A DNA stretch of 7,480 nucleotides from a bacterium (GTDB taxonomy: Bacteria > Armatimonadota > Fimbriimonadia > Fimbriimonadales > GBS-DC). The notes under the pieces were generated by a model. The model worked only from the letters and a program-made list of their open reading frames with translations, was not told where the DNA came from and ran no database searches. Within the stretch, counting starts at the first letter, position 1; every line of letters begins with the position of its first letter. This document shows positions 1 through 5,430 of the stretch, piece after piece. A program made the position numbers and the translations under genes. The stretch spans positions 1 through 7,480 of the forward strand of contig JARJMV020000203.1 of assembly GCA_029335935.2 (NCBI GenBank). Direction: 5' to 3'.

Positions 1-305
1 TTGTGTTCGATCAGGGCGAGGGTCAGCGGCGTGCCATAGATCGGCGGATTGTTCAGACGCGGCAAAATATACGGCAACGCGCCCACATGGTCTTCATGCC
101 CGTGCGTGAGCAAAATCCCCTGCACCTCGTCGCGGATGCTCAGCAGATATTCGGGGTCAGGAATCACCAAGTCCACGCCTGGTAGGTCTTCTCCTGGAAA
201 TGAGATGCCACAGTCGATAAGCACGGCGCCGCCGTTCCAACGCACTAAGTTCAGATTCTTGCCGATTTCGCCTGTACCGCCCAGTGGGATAATCTCGATT
301 GCCAA
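1..305 (-). CDS. rnj: Ribonuclease J, N-terminal part (runs off the left edge)
   Basis: RNase J is a metallo-beta-lactamase/beta-CASP nuclease (5'-3' exonuclease and endonuclease) that acts in the cytoplasm in mRNA decay and RNA maturation. The 101 visible codons give the family N-terminus: GGTGEIGKN at residues 9-17, DCGISFPGED at 31-40, GVDLVIPD at 43-50 and the zinc-binding THGHEDH at 67-73 (HxHxDH signature), then GALPYILPRL. HGHEDH together with GEIGKN separates RNase J from general metallo-hydrolases. The start is TTG at 305, chosen because the first core strand (IIPLGG) begins five residues later and an AGGAGG lies 9 nt upstream at 315-320. The beta-CASP and C-terminal domains lie outside the window. 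The gene follows tRNA-Gln on the same strand but has its own promoter. The family call is firm; the J1 or J2 subtype cannot be judged. Confidence 0.93.
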   Translation of the reverse strand, partial: MAIEIIPLGGTGEIGKNLNLVRWNGGAVLIDCGISFPGEDLPGVDLVIPDPEYLLSIRDEVQGILLTHGHEDHVGALPYILPRLNNPPIYGTPLTLALIEH

Positions 306-314
306 CGGTTTGAA

Positions 315-320
315 CCTCCT
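315..320 (-). promoter_or_regulatory. Shine-Dalgarno that decides the RNase J TTG start
   Basis: The minus strand reads AGGAGG, a full match to the anti-Shine-Dalgarno core, ending 9 nt before TTG at 305. There is no in-frame ATG nearby. This site and the position of the conserved first beta strand fix the non-ATG start. Confidence 0.75.
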
Positions 321-338
321 TACAATAATCGCCTATAA

Positions 339-347
339 AGTATAGCA
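339..347 (-). promoter_or_regulatory. Extended -10 promoter of the RNase J gene
   Basis: Read on the minus strand, positions 347-339 are TGC TATACT: an extended -10 (TGn) followed by a 5/6 match to TATAAT. No good -35 hexamer lies 16-18 nt upstream, which is common for extended -10 promoters. Transcription would start near 332 and give a leader of about 27 nt that contains the AGGAGG at 315-320. A small palindrome (362-373) covers the place where a -35 would be. Confidence 0.6.
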
Positions 348-361
348 TATGGGGGTCGTTG

Positions 362-373
362 CAGTGGGCACTG
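362..373. repeat. 12-bp palindrome upstream of RNase J
   Basis: CAGTG-GG-CACTG has perfect 5-bp arms around a 2-nt centre. It lies between the tRNA-Gln 3' end and the RNase J -10 box, over the expected -35 position. It could be an operator half-site or chance. It has no T-run on either strand, so it is not an intrinsic terminator. Confidence 0.3.
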
Positions 374-385
374 ATGAGCAGAAAT

Positions 386-459
386 TGGCTGCCGGGGGTG
401 GATTCGAACCACCACTACCAGATCCAGAGTCTGGCGTCCTGCCGTTAGACGACCCGGCA
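386..459 (-). tRNA. tRNA-Gln (anticodon CUG) with encoded CCA
   Basis: The minus strand folds into a complete cloverleaf: acceptor TGCCGGG pairs with CCCGGCA; D arm GTC/GAC with an AACGGCAG loop; anticodon stem CCAGA/TCTGG around the 7-nt loop CTCTGGA, giving anticodon CTG; a 4-nt variable loop TAGT; T arm GGTGG/CCACC with loop TTCGAAT; discriminator G at 389 and a templated CCA at 388-386. The molecule is 71 nt plus CCA. CUG reads CAG glutamine codons, so another Gln tRNA (UUG) should exist elsewhere. It has its own promoter just upstream, and no terminator-like hairpin follows, so read-through into RNase J is possible. Confidence 0.97.
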
Positions 460-469
460 ACGCTCGCCT

Positions 470-497
470 ATTATACCCGATGGCTTCGCGAATTCAA
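470..497 (-). promoter_or_regulatory. sigma-70-type promoter of tRNA-Gln
   Basis: On the minus strand TTGAAT (497-492) is followed after 16 nt by a perfect TATAAT (475-470). The tRNA 5' end at 459 is 11 nt further on, so the start point would be near 463 with about 4 nt of leader to be removed by RNase P. The interval overlaps the upstream part of the divergent promoter whose -10 is at 505-510. Confidence 0.75.
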
Positions 498-504
498 GAG
501 GGGG

Positions 505-510
505 TATAAT
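505..510 (+). promoter_or_regulatory. -10 box giving a leaderless transcript of the cobalamin-binding-type gene
   Basis: A perfect TATAAT ends 6 nt before the ATG at 517. The usual 7-nt step from the -10 box puts +1 on or next to the A of the ATG, so the message would have no 5' leader, and no Shine-Dalgarno lies upstream of the ATG. The -35 region (about 481-487) shows no good TTGACA match and lies inside the tRNA promoter interval, so RNA polymerase probably cannot occupy both promoters at once. Confidence 0.65.
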
Positions 511-516
511 CGCGTT

Positions 517-1404
517 ATGCGGATTGTGTCGCTGTTGCCCAGCGCGACGGAGATTGTGTACGCGCTCGGCTTGGGGGAGTCCTTGGTCGCCCGCAGCCAC
601 GAATGCGACTACCCACCCGAAGCCGAGTCGGTTCCTATCATCACCCACAGCCTCATTCCGCCCGATTTGCCCAGTCATGAGATTGACCGCATGGTCTCCG
701 AGACGCTAATGACGCACGCCACTTTGTATGGGCTGAACTTGGAACTGCTGCAGGCGTTAGCCCCCGACTTGCTGATTACGCAGGCGTTGTGTGATGTGTG
801 TGCGGTGTCGTTCAACTCGGTGCAGGAGGCGGTGGCACAGCTTAGCCCTCGAACGCGCGTGTTGAACTTGGAGCCGACGACGCTGCAGGGCGTGATAGAC
901 ACCTTCCAGCAGGTTGCTGATGCTGCAGGTGTGTCGGAGCGTGGTCGTACCCTCGTCGAGCGGTTCCAAGAGCGTATTGAGCGTGTGCGTCAGCGTACGC
1001 GCCACCGCCCGCCCCAGCGCGTTACCTTTCTGGAGTGGATTGACCCGCCCTTTGCCTGCGGACACTGGACGCCCGAACTGGTGCAGTGGGCAGGCGGCGT
1101 CGATGGGCACGGCAAGGCAGGGCAACCCTCGCGTCGGCTACACTGGCACGAGGTGCTGGAGTGGCAACCTGAGGCGATAGTGATTGCCTGCTGCGGCTTC
1201 ACCGTGGAGCGCACGCTGCAAGACCTACCCCTGTTAGAGCAGATGCCTGGCTGGAGCGACCTCCCCGCTGTGCGTCGCGGCGCGGTGTTCGTTTTCGACG
1301 GCAACGCCTACTTCAGCCGCCCCGGACCGCGCCTTGCCGACTCGTTGGAGCTGCTGGAGGCGCGGCTGATGGCATGCAACGCTTCAGCATCCACATGCGT
1401 CTAA
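517..1404 (+). CDS. Cytoplasmic BtuF-like cobalamin-binding-type protein (COG0614 fold)
   Basis: This 295-residue protein belongs to the helical-backbone periplasmic-binding fold used by BtuF (vitamin B12) and ferric-siderophore binding proteins. Visible family features are RIVSLLPSATEIVYALGLG at residues 2-20, the HECDYP segment at 28-33, TQALCDVCAVS at 88-98, FLEWIDPPFACGHWTPELV at 171-189, and the C-terminal VFVFDGNAYFSRPGPR strand-helix at 257-272. There is no signal peptide or lipobox: the first beta strand starts at residue 2, so the protein should stay in the cytoplasm. It therefore belongs to the unexported branch usually labelled 'cobalamin-binding protein', whose role is not settled. 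No partner permease or ATPase is adjacent. The start at 517 is chosen because homology begins there and the -10 box ends at 510; the frame is open back to 349, but that extension would read through the tRNA gene antisense. B12 as ligand is family-based, not shown here. Confidence 0.82.
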   Translation: MRIVSLLPSATEIVYALGLGESLVARSHECDYPPEAESVPIITHSLIPPDLPSHEIDRMVSETLMTHATLYGLNLELLQALAPDLLITQALCDVCAVSFNSVQEAVAQLSPRTRVLNLEPTTLQGVIDTFQQVADAAGVSERGRTLVERFQERIERVRQRTRHRPPQRVTFLEWIDPPFACGHWTPELVQWAGGVDGHGKAGQPSRRLHWHEVLEWQPEAIVIACCGFTVERTLQDLPLLEQMPGWSDLPAVRRGAVFVFDGNAYFSRPGPRLADSLELLEARLMACNASASTCV

Positions 1405-1418
1405 CGGTAGGGTATACT
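1390..1418 (+). promoter_or_regulatory. Promoter of the exported-protein gene, inside the 3' end of the upstream gene
   Basis: TCCACA at 1390-1395 (4/6 to TTGACA) is followed after 17 nt by TATACT at 1413-1418 (5/6 to TATAAT). The predicted start near 1425 falls on the AGGAGG, leaving a leader of only about 11 nt. The -35 lies within the last codons of the gene ending at 1404, so the second gene can be expressed independently of the first. Confidence 0.5.
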
Positions 1419-1424
1419 CGCAAC

Positions 1425-1430
1425 AGGAGG
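1425..1430 (+). promoter_or_regulatory. Shine-Dalgarno of the exported-protein gene
   Basis: AGGAGG lies 5 nt before ATG 1436. It fixes this start, and the signal peptide then begins at the first codon. It contrasts with the leaderless neighbour upstream. Confidence 0.75.
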
Positions 1431-1435
1431 CAACG

Positions 1436-2560
1436 ATGCGCTACCTATGGTGGATTGGGGTATTAAGCTTCACTTTCGGCTTTGCCGACGACGGGTTGGG
1501 CGACTTGGTGCGCAAGACGGAGGGCAAGCGAGGCGGTAATAAGCCCGCACCGTCGCGCCCGTCCGACGATCACCCGACACGCAGCAGCGACGACAAGGGC
1601 AACAAGCCGCGCCCTGCGGAGAATCAGGGGGGCAGCGCGCCGTCAAGTGGCTCGGACGAGGACCCGTTCCGCAAGAAGCCGCGCAGCAGCTCGGCAGGTT
1701 CCAACAGCCCGCAAACCGCACGCGATTCGGGGCGTGTGCCGCTGGAGGGGCGGCGCGTGCCGCTGGAAGGGCGTCCTGTGCCGTTCGAGGCGCGTCCCGT
1801 GTTGACCCCGCCCCAGCCCGCGCAAATCCAGAACCGACCCGTGCCGCTGGAGCAGGGCAACCTCCCCGCGCTGGTGCGTCAAACCGAAGGCTTGAACGCC
1901 TACCGCTGGCGCGACCGCTATGTGTGGAATCCAATAGACCCCGCCTACACCTACAGCGGATTCTATGTCACCTATCGCTTGGGCAACCTGCGATTCGGCT
2001 ATCAGTACTACTACATCTACCCCGAGCCGTATCGCGTGGTATACGCGCCCTATTGGTATTACGACCCATGCCCGCCGTTCGTGGTGGTCTATCGCGTGGT
2101 CTACTTGCCGCCGCGTTTCCACCCCCACACAGTGCTGGTGGAAGTGCCGTTCTATGTGGAGACGCCTTACTATCTGGAGCGTCGCCCGCCCGACGAGCGG
2201 CAGCGACTGCTGAGCGACCTGCGCGCTGCGTGGATGCTACGCGACCCCACCTACTTGGAACGGTACATCCGCCCCAACAGCTATATCGCCATCTATCTCG
2301 ATGGACAGTACGCCTACTCGCTGCCTGCACAAGACTATATCGAGATGACACGCGACGCCATTCGCGCGGTGAAGACCGAACAGCTGCGCTTCGAGCGCAC
2401 GGCGATGCGGGGCGAACACCAACTCGTGGTGCGTGGGGAGCATCAGTACCTGGATGAGGCGACGGGCGTGCGCCGCGTGGTCTACATCACCTACACTTTT
2501 GAGCGTGTGGACGGTCGTTGGTATCTGATTGAGGCGGGTTCGTCGGCGACGCGCTGGTAA
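1436..2560 (+). CDS. Unrecognised exported protein: signal peptide, repeat linker, Tyr/Pro-rich middle, NTF2-like C-terminus
   Basis: I do not recognise this 374-residue protein. Residues 1-17 (RYLWWIGVLSFTFGFA) look like a short signal peptide, with cleavage likely before DDG at 18. Residues 30-100 are a hydrophilic Ser/Pro/Lys/Gly/Asp linker, probably disordered. Residues 101-121 are three tandem heptads, VPLEGRR, VPLEGRP and VPFEARP, with a stray VPLEQ at 136-140. A motif LVRKTEG (24-30) recurs as LVRQTEG (146-152), bracketing the linker. Residues 155-248 are extremely rich in Tyr, Pro, Arg and Val (for example YQYYYIYPEPYR) and contain a single Cys at 212. Residues 251-374 (DERQRLLSDLRAAW, then alternating helix and strands ending VDGRWYLIEAG) resemble an NTF2/SnoaL-like cone fold, which often serves as a ligand or protein-binding domain. 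The protein is probably periplasmic or cell-surface; its function is unknown. A strong AGGAGG and promoter precede it, and its stop abuts the convergent permease gene. Confidence 0.85.
   Translation: MRYLWWIGVLSFTFGFADDGLGDLVRKTEGKRGGNKPAPSRPSDDHPTRSSDDKGNKPRPAENQGGSAPSSGSDEDPFRKKPRSSSAGSNSPQTARDSGRVPLEGRRVPLEGRPVPFEARPVLTPPQPAQIQNRPVPLEQGNLPALVRQTEGLNAYRWRDRYVWNPIDPAYTYSGFYVTYRLGNLRFGYQYYYIYPEPYRVVYAPYWYYDPCPPFVVVYRVVYLPPRFHPHTVLVEVPFYVETPYYLERRPPDERQRLLSDLRAAWMLRDPTYLERYIRPNSYIAIYLDGQYAYSLPAQDYIEMTRDAIRAVKTEQLRFERTAMRGEHQLVVRGEHQYLDEATGVRRVVYITYTFERVDGRWYLIEAGSSATRW
1736..1798 (+). repeat. Three 21-bp tandem repeats encoding VPLEGR-type heptads
   Basis: Three consecutive in-frame 21-bp units each begin GTGCCG and encode VPLEGRR, VPLEGRP and VPFEARP. 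The first two differ only slightly and the third has diverged (TTCGAG for CTGGAG). A partial fourth copy, VPLEQ, is at 1841-1855. The unit preserves the reading frame, which is typical of slippage expansion in a linker. Confidence 0.7.
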
Positions 2561-3487
2561 TCAGTTGCCCAAGTCGGATGGCGGTTTCATCTTGCCCAGT
2601 AGCCCCATCATTGCGACGATGGTGAGCAAGTAGGGCAGCATGAGCAGCAGGTCGGTGGGCAGTTGCACGCCGAACAGGGGCTGACCCTGCAGGCGCATCT
2701 GGAGCGCTTCAAAAAAGCCGAATCCGAGCGCAGCGGCGGCTGCTCCAAGCGGGTGCCACCTGCCGAAAATCAGCGCGGCGAGCGCGATGAAGCCGCGCCC
2801 TGCACTCATGTTCTCGCGGAACTGACCCGTCGACGCCAACACCAGAAACGCGCCCGCTATGCTGGCGAACACACCCGACGCCAACACCCCTAAGTATCGC
2901 ACGCGCTTCACGGGGACGCCCATCGTGCGCGCCTTGAGTGCATCGTTGCCCACAGCGTGCCCACGCAGTCCCCAGCGCGTGTGCCGCAACATCAGCCACA
3001 GCGCGAACGGCAACACCAAAGCGAACACAGTTAGCCCGCTCTGGTCTTTCAGCAGCGCGTTCAGAATCGGGAGGTTCTCCAGTCCGCCCAGCCGAACTGC
3101 GCCGAACATCGCCACCATGGAGGTCTGACCCGCCTCCTCGCGCGGCACAATCACCTGTCGGAACAGATAGGTGCTTAGCCCCAGCGCGAGCAGATTGATC
3201 GCGACCCCGCTGACGATATGGTCGGTATGCAGCTCCTGAGTGGCGACGGCGTGGAGCAGGGCGAGCGTCAAGCCGACCAGAATGGCGCACGCGAGCCCGA
3301 CCAGCGGTGAGCCTGTCAGCAGGGTGCCCAGCGCCGCAGCGAACGCGCCCATCAGGATCTTCCCCTCCAAGCCGATGTTAATCACGCCCGTCCGCTCGCT
3401 CATCAATCCGCCCAACGCTGCTAAGATTAGCGGCGTCGCCTGCCGAACTGCCGTGCTGAATAGCTGCGCGTCGAAAAGTTCGCCCAT
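2561..3487 (-). CDS. ABC transporter permease, nucleoside/BMP type, COG1079 (NupQ-like)
   Basis: This is the second membrane subunit of an importer of the kind served by BMP-family binding proteins (NupNOPQ of Bacillus subtilis, a nucleoside importer). The 308-residue protein shows the family signature ERTGVINIGLEGKILMGAF at 31-49, HTDHIVSGVAINLLALGLSTY at 87-107, the cytoplasmic coupling-loop-like stretch GNDALKARTMGVPVKRVRYLGV at 180-201, and RGFIALAALIFGRWHPLGA at 231-249, with about eight hydrophobic segments. The start is ATG 3487, with GGAGGG 5 nt upstream; the frame stays open a further 15 codons into the upstream gene but without homology. Only 1 nt separates it from the stop of the partner permease, so translation is coupled. 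It is the last gene of the operon and its TGA touches the TAA of the convergent gene. The real substrate (nucleoside, sugar or other) cannot be read from the sequence. Confidence 0.9.
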   Translation of the reverse strand: MGELFDAQLFSTAVRQATPLILAALGGLMSERTGVINIGLEGKILMGAFAAALGTLLTGSPLVGLACAILVGLTLALLHAVATQELHTDHIVSGVAINLLALGLSTYLFRQVIVPREEAGQTSMVAMFGAVRLGGLENLPILNALLKDQSGLTVFALVLPFALWLMLRHTRWGLRGHAVGNDALKARTMGVPVKRVRYLGVLASGVFASIAGAFLVLASTGQFRENMSAGRGFIALAALIFGRWHPLGAAAAALGFGFFEALQMRLQGQPLFGVQLPTDLLLMLPYLLTIVAMMGLLGKMKPPSDLGN

Positions 3488-3488
3488 C

Positions 3489-4526
3489 TTAGCCCTCCAT
3501 GCGTCGCTTGCGTAGATAGATTGCCGCCACATATAAGATAAGCGCGGCTTGCACCACTATGGCAATCTCTTTAGGCGCGCCCGTCAAGGCATGCAGTTGG
3601 AAAGTGCCGCTGCGCAGCGCACTCATCACCCCTGCCGAGAGCAGTGCCAATATCGGATGGTTGCCTGCCAGCAGCGCGACAGCAATGCCGTCGAAGCCGT
3701 AGTCGCTGGGGAAGCCTTCGAAGAAGCGGTATTGCGCACCGCAGACCTCAATCGCCCCTGCAAGTCCTGCCAGGGCGCCCGCGAGTAGCATCGCCTCGGT
3801 CATGCGGCGCGCGGTGGGTGCGCCAGCGGCGTCGGCGGCGTCGCGGTTCGCGCCCGTCGCCCGTAGTTCGTAGCCCCATGCCGAGTGGTACAGCACGAGC
3901 CATAAGACCAGCGTCGTGCCGAGCGCGATACCCAGCCCCCAGCTCGCCTGCAAAAACTCCTCGCGTAGCATCGGCAGGCGTGCGGTGTCGAGGATGGCCA
4001 TCGTCTGGGGCGCGTTGCTGCTCGGATCTTTCCATCGGTCGGTCACCAACCAGTGTGTCAGGTAGAGCGCAATATAGTTGCACATGATGGTGGAGATTAC
4101 TTCGTGTGCGCCACGCTTCACTTTGAGCCAGGCAGGTAGGAACGCCCACAGTGCGCCCGCCATCGCGCCTATAAGCAACACGAACGGCAGGTGCACAGCA
4201 CTGGGGATACTTGTCAGCGTGCCTGTCCACGCCGCTGCCAGTGCGCCGACGAGCAGCTGACCGGCCGCGCCGATGTTGAACAGCCCTGCCTGCAGTGCGA
4301 CCGCCACCGACAGCCCCGCCAGCAGCAACAGGGTCATGTCGTGCAGCACTACATCCCAGGCATCGATCGGACCGAACGCCTCTGTGCGAGGATAGCCTGT
4401 GGCGCCTTGCAGGATGATGCGAAAGCTCTCACCCAGCGGTTGACCTGCCGCCACAATGAGCAGGCTCAGCACGCCCAGCACCAGTCCTGCGCCGACCAAA
4501 GCAGGCAACAAACGGGATATGAGCAT
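3489..4526 (-). CDS. ABC transporter permease, nucleoside/BMP type, COG4603 (NupP-like)
   Basis: This is the first membrane subunit of the same predicted importer; it would pair with the product of the next gene in the cytoplasmic membrane. From ATG 4526 the protein has 345 residues: a first transmembrane helix at about 6-27, AAGQPLGESFRIILQGA at 26-42, the family signature LQAGLFNIGAAGQLLVGALAA at 78-98, KRGAHEVISTIMCNYIALYL at 137-156, the coupling-loop-like region GANRDAADAAGAPTARRM at 225-242, and SDYGFDGIAVALLAGNHP at 274-291. The frame is open to 4718, but the extra 64 residues are Arg-rich antisense of the upstream gene, so 4526 is preferred. No clear Shine-Dalgarno precedes 4526; a GGGAG lies about 21 nt upstream, and TTG codons six and seven codons in are alternatives. 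No ATPase (NupO-like) or BMP lipoprotein gene is present in the window. Confidence 0.9.
   Translation of the reverse strand: MLISRLLPALVGAGLVLGVLSLLIVAAGQPLGESFRIILQGATGYPRTEAFGPIDAWDVVLHDMTLLLLAGLSVAVALQAGLFNIGAAGQLLVGALAAAWTGTLTSIPSAVHLPFVLLIGAMAGALWAFLPAWLKVKRGAHEVISTIMCNYIALYLTHWLVTDRWKDPSSNAPQTMAILDTARLPMLREEFLQASWGLGIALGTTLVLWLVLYHSAWGYELRATGANRDAADAAGAPTARRMTEAMLLAGALAGLAGAIEVCGAQYRFFEGFPSDYGFDGIAVALLAGNHPILALLSAGVMSALRSGTFQLHALTGAPKEIAIVVQAALILYVAAIYLRKRRMEG
3493..3498 (-). promoter_or_regulatory. Shine-Dalgarno that decides the NupQ-like start
   Basis: The minus strand reads GGAGGG, 5 nt before ATG 3487, and lies within the last codons of the upstream permease (which end RRMEG). It supports the 3487 start over the in-frame ATG at 3532. 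Confidence 0.75.
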
Positions 4527-4576
4527 CGGCCGTGTAGTTCGGCAAAGCTCCCGACTCTTCCTGCCGTGCCTGCTAA

Positions 4577-5428
4577 TTACAGCCCGTGAACGAGTAGGTT
4601 CTCTACTGCGTCGCCGAGCAGTTCGCCGAGATGGTTCAGCACCCACTGGGGGAGCTGTTCCAGCGGGGCGGTGGCAACATCCGCGCGCGTAGCGACGCCC
4701 GTCAGCACCAGCGCGCACGGGATATGTAGCGCGTTCGCCAGCGCGATGTCGGTGTCTAAACGGTCGCCAATCAGCAGCGTGCGCTCAGGGTGAATGGCGC
4801 CGCGCTCGATGAACGGTTGCAAAATCTGGGGGTTGGGCTTGCCAATCACGGTAGGTTGTTTGCCTGATGCGGCGGCGATAGCGGCGACCATCGCCCCCGC
4901 GCCTGGCAGCAGGCGATCTTCGGCAGGGTAGGAGCCGTCGGTGTTAGTGGCGACGAAGCGCGCGCCGCTCAGTATCGCGTGCTGCGCTTGCGCCAATCGC
5001 TCATAGGTGAACGCGCGGTCGATACCCACGACCACCGCCGCAGGGGTCTCTGGCTCCACCTGCTCCACTATTTCGAACCCTGCGTGCAGAAGCTCTTCGC
5101 GCAGCCCCAACTCGCCCACCACGAACAGCCGTGCTTTGGGGTTGAGCGCGCGCTGGAGGTAGAGAGCGGTTGCCCACGCGGAGGTGATGAACTGCTTCGG
5201 GTGGGCATTCACCCCCATCGCGCGTAGCCGTTCGGCGTACTGCTCGCGCGTCGCCCCGGAGTTGTTGGTAAGGAATAGCACCTGCCGTCCCGATTCTTGC
5301 AGCAAGTTCAACACTTCGGTTGCGTGGGGTAGTGCGCGACGGCCTCGGTAGATGACGCCATCCATATCGAACACGAAGGTATCGAAACGGTTGGCGAGTC
5401 CGGGCAGTTCCACGCCCACGCGCCCCAT
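4577..5428 (-). CDS. HAD-superfamily phosphatase, NagD/type IIA-like
   Basis: This 283-residue predicted cytoplasmic phosphatase has all four HAD motifs: FDMDGVIYRG at 20-29 (nucleophile D21, acid D23), LTNNSG at 53-58, GKPNPQIL at 196-203 (K197) and GDRLDTDIALAN at 221-232 (D221, D225). The large cap between motifs II and III, together with TNTDGSYPAEDRLLPGAGA at 161-179, marks the type IIA cap of the NagD/PNPPase/phosphoglycolate-phosphatase group, which acts on small phosphates such as nucleoside monophosphates, 2-phosphoglycolate or 4-nitrophenyl phosphate. The start is ATG 5428, 2 nt after the upstream stop, so translation is probably coupled; the ORF continues to 5872 but only as antisense-like, Arg-rich sequence. 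Its position between a prenyl synthase and nucleoside-type permeases suggests nucleotide dephosphorylation, but this is inference; the substrate is unknown. Confidence 0.9.
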   Translation of the reverse strand: MGRVGVELPGLANRFDTFVFDMDGVIYRGRRALPHATEVLNLLQESGRQVLFLTNNSGATREQYAERLRAMGVNAHPKQFITSAWATALYLQRALNPKARLFVVGELGLREELLHAGFEIVEQVEPETPAAVVVGIDRAFTYERLAQAQHAILSGARFVATNTDGSYPAEDRLLPGAGAMVAAIAAASGKQPTVIGKPNPQILQPFIERGAIHPERTLLIGDRLDTDIALANALHIPCALVLTGVATRADVATAPLEQLPQWVLNHLGELLGDAVENLLVHGL

Positions 5429-5430
5429 GC

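Noticed and set aside
386..459. tRNA-Gln considered as an attachment site of an integrated element
   Set aside because: No integrase, duplicated tRNA 3' end or mobile gene is present; both flanks are ordinary core-type genes.
1736..1798. Short regular repeats considered as a CRISPR array
   Set aside because: The units are directly adjacent without spacers, degenerate, and in frame within a coding gene.
1470..1934. Long antisense open frame opposite the exported-protein gene
   Set aside because: The product is Arg/Ala/Pro/Cys-rich low complexity, as expected from the shadow of a GC-rich gene, with no start signals or recognisable domain.
2541..2551. CGTC-GGC-GACG hairpin near the convergent stop codons, considered as a terminator
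   Set aside because: The stem is only 4 bp, lies inside the coding end of the exported-protein gene, and is not followed by a T-run on either strand.
2709..3290. 193-codon frame within the NupQ-like permease on the same strand
   Set aside because: It is a frame-shifted shadow rich in Arg and Ala; the overlapping frame carries the full permease signatures.
4527..4576. Possible terminator or promoter in the 50-nt gap between the HAD and permease genes
   Set aside because: Only a 4-bp GCCG/CGGC pairing is visible, with no T-run and no -10/-35 pair close to consensus.
4527..4718. 64-codon upstream extension of the NupP-like permease frame
   Set aside because: It overlaps the HAD gene out of frame, is Arg/Ala-rich with no membrane segment, and family similarity begins at the ATG at 4526.
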